From Antedon mediterranea (lineage: Eukaryota > Echinodermata > Crinoidea > Comatulida > Antedonidae): 64,000 bases of DNA. A program made the translations under genes and the position numbers. Positions 11,001-20,747 of the stretch are shown here, piece by piece (the stretch's first letter is position 1; the number at the start of each line of letters is the position of its first letter). The stretch spans positions 9,439,312 to 9,503,311 of the forward strand of contig NC_092675.1 in assembly GCF_964355755.1 (NCBI RefSeq). Reading direction: 5' to 3'. The notes under the pieces are model-generated. The model worked only from the letters and a program-made list of their open reading frames with translations, made no database searches and had not been told where the DNA came from.

Positions 11001-12346
11001 AGATAACTTAAGCATCACATGCTCGCGACCCCGCCGACACAAACAGGAAGTACAGTTGAACAGGTTAGGGCCATGAAATATATCAAAATAGTTAAAGAAA
11101 ATCATCAACATTATGATACTGTACTCGAGATGTTCAACCGGTTTTCAGCTATTAAAAACAATTATCGAAGGAGGAGATAGGAAAATGCGAAGCATCCTCG
11201 TATTATTGTGTGCAGGTATTTTTCAAGAGGACATCCATTAGACAGTGTTTACCACGACCGGAAAACACCCCTATTTGGGGCAAATCGTTGAACCTAAATT
11301 TGTTTTAATTGTCAATAACTAATTATCTAACTAAATTTAATTAGTAAACAGGGTTACATCAGGTGGTTAAAATCAGTACCAAGATTCTAACCAACTTGAT
11401 ATACCATCAAGTAAACATTCTAGAAATAACACGCGTTTTACCAAATTTTGCCCTTACGTAAATTTATATATAGATTAAAGGTATTTCATAGGAATTTTAA
11501 TTACATACACCTTCAAATACAGTATCTTTATATAATGGTTGTCTGTTACTTGTTACAGTTCCTGAGTCTAAATTGACTATATTTACCCGTTGGGGGAGTG
11601 TAGATTGTCCAGGTACTGCTGAATTGATCTACAATGGTAAGTGCTCAGCTTCGCAATTCTTGAAAACAATACTAGCAAATAACAATAATGTAGTTCTATA
11701 GGATAAATGATGTGACAATCAATAAATATAGCCACGTTGTAAAAACAAGTCACTAATGTTATAATCTGATGCAAACTTGAGCCGTATTGGAGCAGATGTG
11801 AAAGAACCCTTAACCATTTAAGTACACAAAATAATCTTTACACTCTTAGGTAGGACGTCTGGGGCACCATACGGTTCAACTGGCAGTGGCGGAAACTATC
11901 TCTGCTTAACAGAAAAACCACAATACAACTTCACGGTACCATCACATCAAATAGAAAGAGGGTCAATATATGGCACGGAATACAGGTATGGAGATAGGAA
12001 GTTTAGCCCCCTATCAGACAACCATTTCCATGATGCCCCTTGTGCTGTTTGCCAAGCAGCTCGAAGTGTCACATTAATGATGCCAGCAGTTACAAAATGT
12101 CCGAACGGTTGGACTAAAGAATATGGTGGATACCTAATGGCTGGTCGCGATGATCATAAACGTACAGAGTTTATCTGTGTGGATGGTAATCAATCTGTTG
12201 TGCCTGGTACAAGTAAGATAGTTTCAATATCCCAAGCCAGTACGTTGTTCCTCGTTGAGGGGAGATGCAACACAGAAGGTGGTGGACTGCCTTGTTCGCC
12301 TTACAAAGAAGCTTTTGAGCTACCTTGTGTTGTTTGTACTAGGTAA
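8078..12346 (+). CDS. Copy 2: single-pass membrane protein with C4-collagen-like Cys-rich domain
   Basis: Exons 8078-8290, 8422-8485, 11559-11636 and 11850-12346 join in frame (phases 0, 1, 1) to 283 aa, all with GT-AG introns. Residues 1-31 are polar, with charges before the membrane segment (about 33-57), which suggests a type II anchor with the C-terminus outside the cell. The stalk (72-97) has an N-glycosylation sequon NGS (87-89). The domain (98-283) has ten cysteines at 109, 137, 183, 186, 202, 228, 258, 267, 278 and 281, and a second sequon NFT (145-147). Motifs FTRWG, NYLCL, YGTEYRYG, PCAVC, CPNGWTKEYGGYLM, CVDG, VEGRC and PCVVC match the C-terminal domain of sponge short-chain collagen C4-like proteins. 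No Gly-X-Y repeat is present. A role in extracellular matrix or cell-surface binding is inferred only. Intron 2 is 3.07 kb because of inserted repeats. Confidence 0.85.
9249..10561. mobile_element. Non-autonomous element with TAGGTGATCATTT ends
   Basis: TAGGTGATCATTT at 9249-9261 is matched by AAATGATCACCTA at 10527-10539, and a second inverted copy at 9267-9280 makes a hairpin at the left end. Just outside the right copy, AATTCGTCA-AAG-TGACGAATT (10541-10561) is a perfect 9-bp hairpin. The interior contains a degenerate direct duplication: GTAGATATGAATTCA, TTGTGACGT, TGGCCA and GTAATTTCACCT occur in the same order at about 9890-10165 and 10235-10432. No ORF. Class unknown, and the exact ends are approximate. 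Confidence 0.55.
11262..11474 (-). repeat. Dispersed repeat, copy B
   Basis: Reverse-orientation relative of 3652-3842, with the same order of landmarks and an extra about 30 bp (around TTCTAGAAATAACACGCG). It abuts the point where intron 2 of copy 2 resumes similarity with copy 1, so it forms the right end of the insertion. Confidence 0.7.
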
Positions 12347-12556
12347 TATACTCAAAATAGACACTTACAATCCAAGAAGCATTTGAGCTACCTTGTGTTG
12401 TTTGTACTAGGTAATATACTCAGACACTTACAATCCAAGAAGCATTTGAGCTACCTTGTGTAGTTTGTACTAGGTAATATACTCAGACACTTACAATCCA
12501 AGAAGCATTTGAGCTACCTTGTGTAGTTTGTACTAGGTAATATACTCAAAATAGAT
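12308..12556 (+). repeat. 63-68-bp minisatellite made from the 3' end of copy 2
   Basis: The gene's own terminal segment (AAGAAGC.TTTGAGCTACC... to the stop and ATATACTC) is followed by three more copies. The first extra copy carries GTTGTTTG like the gene itself; the next two carry GTAGTTTG like copy 3. Two units are 63 bp, lacking AAAATA between ACTC and GACAC. Each extra copy could encode EAFELPCVVCTR and a stop but lies beyond the real stop codon. Confidence 0.9.
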
Positions 12557-13829
12557 ACTTTTATTTACAAGTGATTGTTATCAATGACAAAAACCTGCGA
12601 AAAAGTCTGTTTCTATTGAGCAGAAATATGGTTTTGAATACCGTTCTTTTCAAGAACGGTTTTTTCTTGTCAGCAGAAATGGGTCTCCACAAAAAAGAAC
12701 CGATCTTAAAAACGGTTTCAAACATCCCAATTAATTCTGGTCTTGATCACAAAGAACCGTTCTGAAACTGGTTTCCGTGGAGCAAAAAAGTTTTTATTTT
12801 TCCCAGTAGTGGATATCTTCCAATAGGCTTGGTTAAGGCGTGTTCAGTTTTATGAATTATATTGTAATCTTGCTACTCTAAATCTATTAATAATGACACT
12901 ATAGTTGCTTATATTTCATTTTTGTTTTCAGGACAATCCGCTGATTGTTAAAAGGGCTATATATTAATATGACAACATTAACATTCATGTATTCTTTTAC
13001 TTTTAAATCTGTATTTTCATGTTGATGCATTTTTATAAAAGAATATATCTTTTCTCCCAAGTAATTTTCTTTGAATAGAATAATTGGTTTCTCTTTTAGT
13101 CAATCAATTCTTATTAGAATGAAAATTCATCTATGTTAAAATGTTAATGTGTCAAATAATTATTTAAACTTTCTTACGATCAAAAGTTAAAATAAATATT
13201 TAATCAATTCTTATGTTTAGATGATACATTTGTACTCACTTCAGTATATATCTTTTCCATTTCTTGTGTGAGTCTGTTTTAGCAACTGGTTTGTTGTAAT
13301 AGTTTAGTCCAACAACTTACTTGAGCTTTGTGTCCTGGTAAATACAATTCATAAATTACCATAAACTACAAAAACAATGTCATGTGACATGTTACCATTT
13401 ATTTTAAAAATACTAATTATCTTTCATTACCCCTATTTTAATGGAAATTGTAAACAAATTGTTATATTCCATAAAAAATAAATAAGTAATTGTAAGTGTG
13501 ATGGTTTTAATCTTTGAAAATTAAAGCTTGAATGTTCTTGAAATAAAATGTTAACAATACAATTGCATAAGAGGCTGTGTTTACTTTTGAGCTGATATTT
13601 TTTGTTAAGAGTTGGAAAAGGGGAGAAAGATTTACTGTTTTTAAACATGTTTATGCTGCTTGTGATTTTTATAGCGAGTATAATTATGCATTGAGGTGTA
13701 TTAAAAAAAAAAAATGTTTGAACATGTTTAACAATAAAAATGTCTGGGGTCATATGTCACATTTAGGCCTACAGATTTTCAATAATCAATCAAATTATTA
13801 CTGTTGTAATATAGAATGTCATGGCAATT
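12557..13829. other. Intergenic between copies 2 and 3, no gene seen
   Basis: It contains a small hairpin ACCGTTCTT-TTC-AAGAACGGT (about 12641-12661) and a few related AACGGTTT words. Around 13500-13600 there is a block shared with 6895-7025. ORFs of 84-106 aa on both strands near 13433-13831 overlap each other, are AT-rich and have no recognisable domain. Confidence 0.45.
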
Positions 13830-14288
13830 AGCGATATGTAACCAGAATAATAAAAAATAATAATGCATATTACATCAAATCTTATAACAATGAAATTGAT
13901 AATATAACTGGAACACCATTTGGTAGAATCTTGTGGTTTGGCAAGGAAACACAAGTGACCCAGAAGGAAAATGGGATTTAAAATGTGCTTGTTATCCCTT
14001 GATAACGTTTTTATAGATAATCAAACAATCCAGCCTGGAACCGGTAATGAGAGGAAGGAAGTTCATCCTATAAAATAGGCATTTAAAGTACAATATAACC
14101 ATTTCAATTGTATGCGTATTAGCTACTTAAACAAGAGAACTTGTACTGTATAGGAAGGCAGTTATCCTATAGAAGAAATAGGAAAAAGTACTTATAAAGT
14201 ATAACCTATCCAGTCGTGCGTAGCAAGCTAATTAAACAAGTGTGGTACATATTTAAGTCCAACAAGTAAACGCATACTAGAGAAAAAT
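13830..14288 (+). promoter_or_regulatory. Shared 5' flank / promoter of copy 3
   Basis: Best matched to copy 1. TATAAAGTATAACC, CCAGTCGTGCG, CTAATTAAACAAGTGTGG and CAAGTAAACGCATACTAGAG all appear in the same order. The TATA-like stretch is TACATATTTAAG (about 14246), about 40 bp before the ATG at 14289. A GGAAGG-CAGTT-ATCCTATA motif is repeated at about 14055 and 14152. Function is inferred from conservation. Confidence 0.5.
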
Positions 14289-16706
14289 ATGACAGAGATG
14301 AAAGCCAATGGTATGGATATTTCTCTGGTAATGGACAGTGAGCGGGAACTTCGCAGTCGTATAGTTGAGATGCGTAAACTCGTAAACCTTTCACTTGGAC
14401 TTGCAATTGTATGTACAGTTTTACTATTTATAGTAATACCAACTGTATGTAGCATCATCGGGTCAGATAAAGCACGTATAGATCACCTGACAAGAAATGA
14501 AGTAGGTTCAACTTTTGATTACAATTAAAATGACGCATACCATTTTGAAATTATGAGAAGTATGAAGATAGTGATTATTTGTTTCAACATACAGTATTTC
14601 ATTAAATTTCAGGAACAAATTCTAAAGTTATCAACTATAGGAGATTACAGTTCAGACAACGGTTCACAAAAGAAAAGTAGGTCTGAGAATATTATGCATA
14701 GAAATTGAAATATTGTATAAAGGTCATACATGCCGATTATTTAAACACTAGTAAAGTTAGGTTTGCGGTACACCACATTTCCAAAAGGAAATAAAAGTAA
14801 GGTTTGAGAATGTCTCAACATGTTTGTGCTACAGCCGTCTTCTGGACAAGAGAATGAAGACGATTTTAACTTAACAACTCAAACATCGAGACACATCCTT
14901 CTTTTTTTTTGGAAACACAGGTGTATCGCAATTTTAATATGCACATTCACAAGATAAAAAAAATGGCACAGGTTTCATTTGGCGTTTGACCAAAGTGTTT
15001 CAAAGAACTGTGCCTAAATTACACTCTCAGGAAATGTATTTGGATGTGTGGAAGGGATCACACATTAGCTTTCATAGATGTCAGAATAATGTAATTAAAT
15101 TAAATCCGTGTTTTTTGAAATACCATAGAAACCTTGTTGCTTTTACTTTTTTTTTCTTCTTAGTCTTAAATAATTGTAGTAGGCTGAAATGGAACTGTTT
15201 TAAATATTCTCTTCTCTCTCTCTTTGTTTTTGTAGATTTTTTTATATGAAATTGTTTGTAATTGATGTAAAGGTCTTTTGAAAAAATCTCCAATCCTGTT
15301 TTTTTTGCTTTTCGGATATACTTGCCTTTGAATTGTTTTGATGTTTTTTATTCAACTGAAGCAAAGATACCGAGATATATATTACATTAAGGAAGATTTT
15401 ACAACACAGATCTAAAATATTTCATTTATTACTTTGTAGTTTGCATGCTTCTGTATAGGTTTATATGGTTGTTTTTGTTTTAGTTACAGTACCACTACCA
15501 GAGTCTAAAATTACTCTATTCACACGTTGGGGGCGTATAGATTGTCCCGAAACTGCTGAATTGATATACAAAGGTAAAATGTTTTAATATTCTGGAATAT
15601 TGAATCATCAAAACATTCTTCCATGTTCCTATTCAATATAACATTTTGAGTAAACCGAACTGAGAAGAATATTAAGCTTCAATTGCACTGGATTTTATTT
15701 GGTAAAATTAACGGAGTTGAAAAAAAACTATAATATGACAGTTAATTTTACCACCACTGTGCCCTGTAGAAGTTAACATGGCATGGTCTTGGTAGACACA
15801 CTTGCTTGTCCACTAACCAGGTGAAACATGGAGTAAATTCTTTACTCCATGGGTAAAATTATCCAAGTGTGAAAAATGGTAACATTTATTGATGGTCCTG
15901 GGTGCATTATTTTTTTCCCTTTTAGGTTAAGGCAAAAACTATAGAGGGACTGAATCCATACATGAAGCATCGAGAGAAAGAGAGTACATTAACTCCGATC
16001 TGCACATGCATCAGAGAGTGTGTTTTGCAAGTATGACATCAGGAGCTCAGGCATAAATCATGAATATTCATGATATATGCACACCCTCTATAGTTTCTAA
16101 TAAAATAGGAAACAAAATAATGCGTCCTGGGTAAAGTTACCATAGTTAAATTTACCTTTTTAAAAAATCCAGTGCAAACAAGACTCTAGACTTTAATAAT
16201 CTTTCCTAGGTATGACATCTGGGGCACCATATGGTTCTACAGGAAGCGGTGCAAACTTTCTCTGTATGACTGAAAAACCACAGTACAACTTCACGGTAAC
16301 AGGACATCAGGCAGAAAGAGGGTCAATATATGGTACGGAATACAGGTATGGAGATAAGCAGTTTAGCCCACTATCTGACAATCATGCCCATGATGTCCCT
16401 TGTGCTGTTTGCCAAGCCCCACGAAGTGCCACACTTATGATGCCAGCGGTCACAGAATGTCCGAACAGTTGGACTAAAGAATATGGTGGATACCTAATGA
16501 CCTCTCGCGATAACCATAAACGTACAGAGTTTATCTGCGTGGATGGTAATCAATCTGTTGTGCCTGGTACAAGTAAGGTAGTTTCAGTATCCCAAGCCAG
16601 TACGTTGTTCCTCGTTGAGGGGAGATGCAACACAGAAGGCGGTGGACTGCCTTGTTCTCCTTACAAAGAAGCATTTGAGCTACCTTGTGTAGTTTGTACT
16701 AGGTAA
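14289..16706 (+). CDS. Copy 3: single-pass membrane protein with C4-collagen-like Cys-rich domain
   Basis: Exons 14289-14501, 14613-14676, 15490-15573 and 16210-16706 join in frame to 285 aa. It is the same architecture as copy 2: polar N-terminus, membrane anchor at about 33-57, stalk with a glycosylation sequon, and the ten-cysteine domain ending PCVVCTR. Exon 3 is 6 nt longer, adding two residues at its start (IPLPESK against VPESK). Substitutions are spread through the protein (RIVEMRK, WGRIDCPE, NFLCMTEK, YLMTSRDN), which makes this the most diverged of the intact copies. Both first donors are GTAGGT instead of GTAAGT. Introns 2 and 3 each carry a MITE-like insertion. Downstream the 3' end is amplified about 20 times. 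Cell-surface or matrix function is inferred from the fold family only. Confidence 0.85.
14763..14931. mobile_element. MITE-like element in intron 2 of copy 3
   Basis: The ends TTGCGGTACACC...TTTCCAAAA and their imperfect reverse complement (TTTTGGAAA...GGTGTATCGCAA) enclose about 170 bp. A second, inner pair is GTCTCAACATGTTTG against CAAACATCGAGAC. It is absent from intron 2 of copy 1. No clear target duplication. Confidence 0.55.
15683..16177. mobile_element. 495-bp TIR element in intron 3 of copy 3
   Basis: TTGCACTGGATTTT...GGTAAAATTAAC at the left is matched by GTTAAATTTACC...AAAATCCAGTGCAA at the right. Inside are further GGTAAAATTA-type words in both orientations, a hairpin CATGGAGTAAA-TTC-TTTACTCCATG (about 15826-15850), and a smaller nested element. 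Intron 3 of copies 1 and 2 (about 215 bp) lacks it. Confidence 0.65.
15936..16096. mobile_element. 161-bp MITE nested in the intron 3 element
   Basis: AAACTATAGAGGG and CCCTCTATAGTTT are exact 13-bp inverted ends. The interior includes the palindrome CATGAATATTCATG. The surrounding GCATTATTTT is also inverted on the other side (AAAATAATGC), so the insertion lies within a larger foldback. Confidence 0.65.
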
Positions 16707-18080
16707 TATACTCAAAATAGACACGTACAATCCAAGAAGCATTTGAGCTACCTTGTGTAGTTTGTACTAGGTAATATACTCAAAATAGACACTTACAATC
16801 CAAGAAGCATTTGAGCTACCTTGTGTAGTTTGTACTAGGTAATATACTCAGAATAGACACTTACAATCCAAGAAGCATTTGAGCTACCTTGTGTAGTTTG
16901 TACTAGGTAATATACTCAGACACTTACAATCCAAGAAGCATTTGAGCTACCTTGTGTAGTTTGTACTAGGTAATATACTCAGACACTTACAATCCAAGAA
17001 GCATTTGAGCTACCTTGTGTAGTTTGTACTAGGTAATATACTCAAAATAGACACTTACAATCCAAGAAGCATTTGAGCTACCTTGTGTAGTTTGTACTAG
17101 GTAATATACTCAAAATAGACACTTACAATCCAAGAAGCATTTGAGCTACCTTGTGTAGTTTGTACTAGGTAATATACTCAAAATAGACACTTACAATCCA
17201 AGAAGCATTTGAGCTACCTTGTGTAGTTTGTACTAGGTAATATACTCAAAATAGACACTTACAATCCAAGAAGCATTTGAGCTACCTTGTGTAGTTTGTA
17301 CTAGGTAATATACTCAAAATAGACACTTACAATCCAAGAAGCATTTGAGCTACCTTGTGTAGTTTGTACTAGGTAATATACTCAAAATAGACACTTACAT
17401 TCCAAGAAGCATTTGAGCTACCTTGTGTAGTTTGTACTAGGTAATATACTCAAAATAGACACTTACAATCCAAGAAGCATTTGAGCTACCTTGTGTAGTT
17501 TGTACTAGGTAATATACTCAAAATAGACACTTACAATCCAAGAAGCATTTGAGCTACCTTGTGTAGTTTGTACTAGGTAATATACTCAAAATAGACACTT
17601 ACAATCCAAGAAGCATTTGAGCTACCTTGTGTAGTTTGTACTAGGTAATATACTCAAAATAGACACTTACAATCCAAGAAGCATTTGAGCTACCTTGTGT
17701 AGTTTGTACTAGGTAATATACTCAAAATAGACACTTACAATCCAAGAAGCATTTGAGCTACCTTGTGTAGTTTGTACTAGGTAATATACTCAAAATAGAC
17801 ACTTACAATCCAAGAAGCATTTGAGCTACCTTGTGTAGTTTGTACTAGGTAATATACTCAAAATAGACACTTACAATCCAAGAAGCATTTGAGCTACCTT
17901 GTGTAGTTTGTACTAGGTAATATACTCAAAATAGACACTTACAATCCAAGAAGCATTTGAGCTACCTTGTGTAGTTTGTACTAGGTAATATACTCAAAAT
18001 AGACACTTACAATCCAAGAAGCATTTGAGCTACCTTGTGTAGTTTGTACTAGGTAATATACTCAAAATAGACACTTACAA
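16666..18080 (+). repeat. 68-bp minisatellite made from the 3' end of copy 3, 21 units
   Basis: The first unit is the gene's own last 12 codons, stop and flank; 20 near-identical copies follow. A unit is AAGAAGCATTTGAGCTACC, TTGTGTAGTTTGTACTAGG, TAATATACTCAAAATAG, ACACTTACAATCC. Two units are 63 bp. The copies are nearly perfect, so growth is recent. The junction lies at CTTACAA, which occurs both in the coding exon (CTCCTTACAAAG) and in the 3' flank (GACACTTACAA), suggesting unequal exchange at short homology. There is no AATAAA within a unit, so the transcript may include the whole array; one AATAAA lies at 18248. Confidence 0.95.
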
Positions 18081-20318
18081 ACTACAACAAGGTACTGTAT
18101 ACTGTACATTAGATGAAATACTTATATTACTAAATACTAATAATAATATTTTAGATAAGCAGGAAAGATTAGAATTATTATGTGTACATTTTTCCTTCCT
18201 GCCTGTAGTAGTAGCTGAAATATTGATATAAATATCCATTGATTTTAAATAAAATACTGTACTGGTTTTATAAAGTATTTTTTAAATTGTAAATAATGCA
18301 CTTTTTTAGTCACCTTATATGTGACTTGTTTTGTATTTTTTTTAAAGCATTTTATATTTTCATAACCCCCAAAAACTGCAAAGTTGACCTCGGTTCCTGG
18401 AACACGCCAACAATTTAAGACTGTTCAACTATAGAGTGTTGTATAAACACAGCCTTAGATGTGTCCAAGACCTACTTCGTTTGAAAAAACAAAATCATCA
18501 GTTTATGGTAAAGTAATCTAAAATAGATTTGATCAGCAATCAATCATCCCACATGTCAATCAATGGCTTTGGATTTAGGGATAACAGGATTTAAGTAAGA
18601 GATGATTGATTGAATAGACAGCCAATATGATTTGTTACCCCGTTCTACTTTTTCTCTGCCAATTGGTATTATTTTTTTTTAGGAAATAAAAACAAAAGAA
18701 CAGCTCTAAGATATCATGTCACTTTTCTGTATGACTCATCTATATTTATATGGCGTTTCATACGTGTATTACTTGATTTTGGATACTCCGTCTGGGGAAA
18801 CACGCACAAGTCACGTGGTTTGACACCAAGAATTCTTGGTGCATACGATTATCCAGTTGACTAGTTTCAGCCGCATGCAATTGGCTACTCACTCGTACGG
18901 TGTTTTAATATTCATATTTCAGAATTTCAAAGGCTCAACAACTAAGATGATGCGCATGCGTTATGATACGTTTAGACAATGTGTGGAGACGTACACACGT
19001 GTGTACTTTTGTACATTAATAAAAGTTTCTGATGGCTAGAAAGGATTTTATATGCCTAGTACTAGTAGTCTGGTAAAAATTTGATGGGATTGTGCCGGTG
19101 GTGGTATGTACCTTATTGACGTTTTTTTCTAGGAGGCCTAGACAATTAATAAACAAAAAAACTTGGCAACACGATTTTATATTTCAACAGTTGTTCAGTC
19201 TCCATCGTACATTCAGCACTGTACGTACTCTATCTTTTCATTTTTAAACAAAATGATCATTGATTGGTTCAAAATCCATATTTACATACCGCCCACCCTA
19301 TATAGCCAAATACGGTATGATATTCCTATGTCATTCTTATCGGATGTTTGCGGTCTGCAAATCGATTTCTATACGTATTTCACGAGTCTGTATTTTCAGA
19401 CAAAAATCAAAATGACGACGTGTGGAATGACATAAAAAAGACATTCTCTCCCTGAAAAAAATATTTTTTTAAATGTTTTTGTTGTATATATGCCATTTTA
19501 ATGTCACATAAAATGTATTCATTTTTTAAAGCAAACAAAAATGTTTGTTTAATCCTCATTTTTCTTCTCTTTATGTGTTTTATTTAGCCAAGCAGAAAAA
19601 AAAATATGCCTAAAATTCAGAAATATAATCTGGAATAATTAATATGACTGACAAAACATGGGAAAACAATACAAATTTAAAGGGGATAAAATCAAATGAT
19701 GTAATGTATGTTAATATTTTAAAAAGTGCTATGTAATGGTAGGTGCAAATAAATTCTCAGGTGAATTAGTAAGTATGTGGCTAGACATAGAGATCAGTGT
19801 AACAGTCATTCCTTTATGACTACATCAAATAAATTTGATGATATATGGTAATTCACAATTTAATGTTCATAAAATATTTAGAATGTGAAGTACAAATAAT
19901 ATGAATTTCTTTCAATTTGTTCTGAGTATAGTGTATAAACAATTTAGCTATCAAGCAGTGACAACAACTGATTTTTTATTTAATAACTGTTAAAAACTTT
20001 GTTTGCTTTTTAAAACATTCCAATTAGAATTTTTCTTTTTCTAAGTTTAGTTCTGTAGTCAACTGATTTTACTTAATTGTATTTTATAAATGTCTCAGAA
20101 AGTTTGTTTGGCTAATAGTACACAGACTGAAACAATCGATGTGAATTATGGGTCTGAGTGCCTATAGTATCAGTATCATCTATGTTTTCATGTATTATAA
20201 ATACAGTATCTGTCTTGGTTATGTCATATTTTGTCTATACAAATGATTCAGAAAGAAGAGATAAGAAACAGCAGGGAAAAGTGACGCAAGCAGTGGCATA
20301 CAGCTACAGTATGAGCTC
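18081..20318. other. No gene seen
   Basis: AT-rich non-coding DNA. ORFs of 60-90 aa (for example 18836-19039, 19163-19435) show no domain and no splice-supported extension. Around 19450-19520 there is a weak resemblance to the TTAA-type MITE family found at 46.9 and 47.6 kb, too diverged to delimit. Confidence 0.45.
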
Positions 20319-20747
20319 TGATGCTTGGTTCCCACTAGGACGCAACACAAGGACGTAGGTCACAAAGCCTCTGATGCTTGGTTCCCACAAGGACGCAACA
20401 CAAGGACAGAGGTCACAAAGCCTTTGATGCTTGGTTCCCACTAGGACGCAACACAAGGACGTAGGTCGCAAAGCCTCTGATGCTTGGTTCCCACTAGGAC
20501 GCAACACAAGGACAGAGGTCACAAAGCCTTTGATGCTTGGTTCCCACTAGGATGCAACACAAGGACGTAGGTCACAAAGCCTCTGATGCTTGGTTCCCAC
20601 TAGGACGCAACACAAGGACGTAGGTCGCAAGGCAACAAATTGACCAATCACAAGCAACAGTTGAAATAAGCCTAGCTTTAGATTGGTCAATTTGTTTGCA
20701 TTGCGGCTTACGTCTTTACGTTGCGTGCTAGTGGGAACCAAGCTTTA
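20319..20747. mobile_element. GGTTCCCACTAG MITE with its left end tandemly amplified
   Basis: Six tandem 53-bp units (starting 20319, 20372, 20425, 20478, 20531, 20584) each begin GATGCTTGGTTCCCACTAGG and run ACGCAACACAAGGACGTAGG. They are followed by a hairpin core (AAATTGACCAATCACAAGC ... ATTGGTCAATTTG) and a single inverted right end (ACGTTGCGTGCTAGTGGGAACCAAGC). The single-copy form of the same element is at 34697-34882, so here one terminal repeat has become a minisatellite. Confidence 0.85.

Larger units (their letters stand above)
8707..11474. repeat. About 2.77-kb insertion of repeats in intron 2 of copy 2
   Basis: In copy 1, intron 2 (1500-1796) reads directly from AAACATCAACTGAAACCATT into ATTAAAGGTATTTCAT. 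In copy 2 the same two flanks are at about 8678-8706 and 11475-11490, with about 2.77 kb between them. The insert holds a TIR element (9249-10561) and the inverted dispersed repeat (11262-11474), plus unassigned AT-rich DNA. Whether it arrived in one step or several cannot be told. Confidence 0.7.

Noticed and set aside
12641-12661. Perfect hairpin followed by a T-run, like a bacterial terminator
   Set aside because: The window is eukaryotic, and the hairpin lies in intergenic DNA with related AACGGTT words nearby; a small repeat is more likely.
13433-13831. Two ORFs (106 aa - and 84 aa +) between copies 2 and 3
   Set aside because: They overlap on opposite strands, are AT-driven in composition, and the region matches non-coding flank at 6.9-7.0 kb where the frames are not kept.
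16707-18080. Repeated EAFELPCVVCTR reading frames as a repetitive protein
   Set aside because: Every unit contains its own stop codon and lies after the gene's stop; it is a tandem repeat of the 3' end, not a coding extension.
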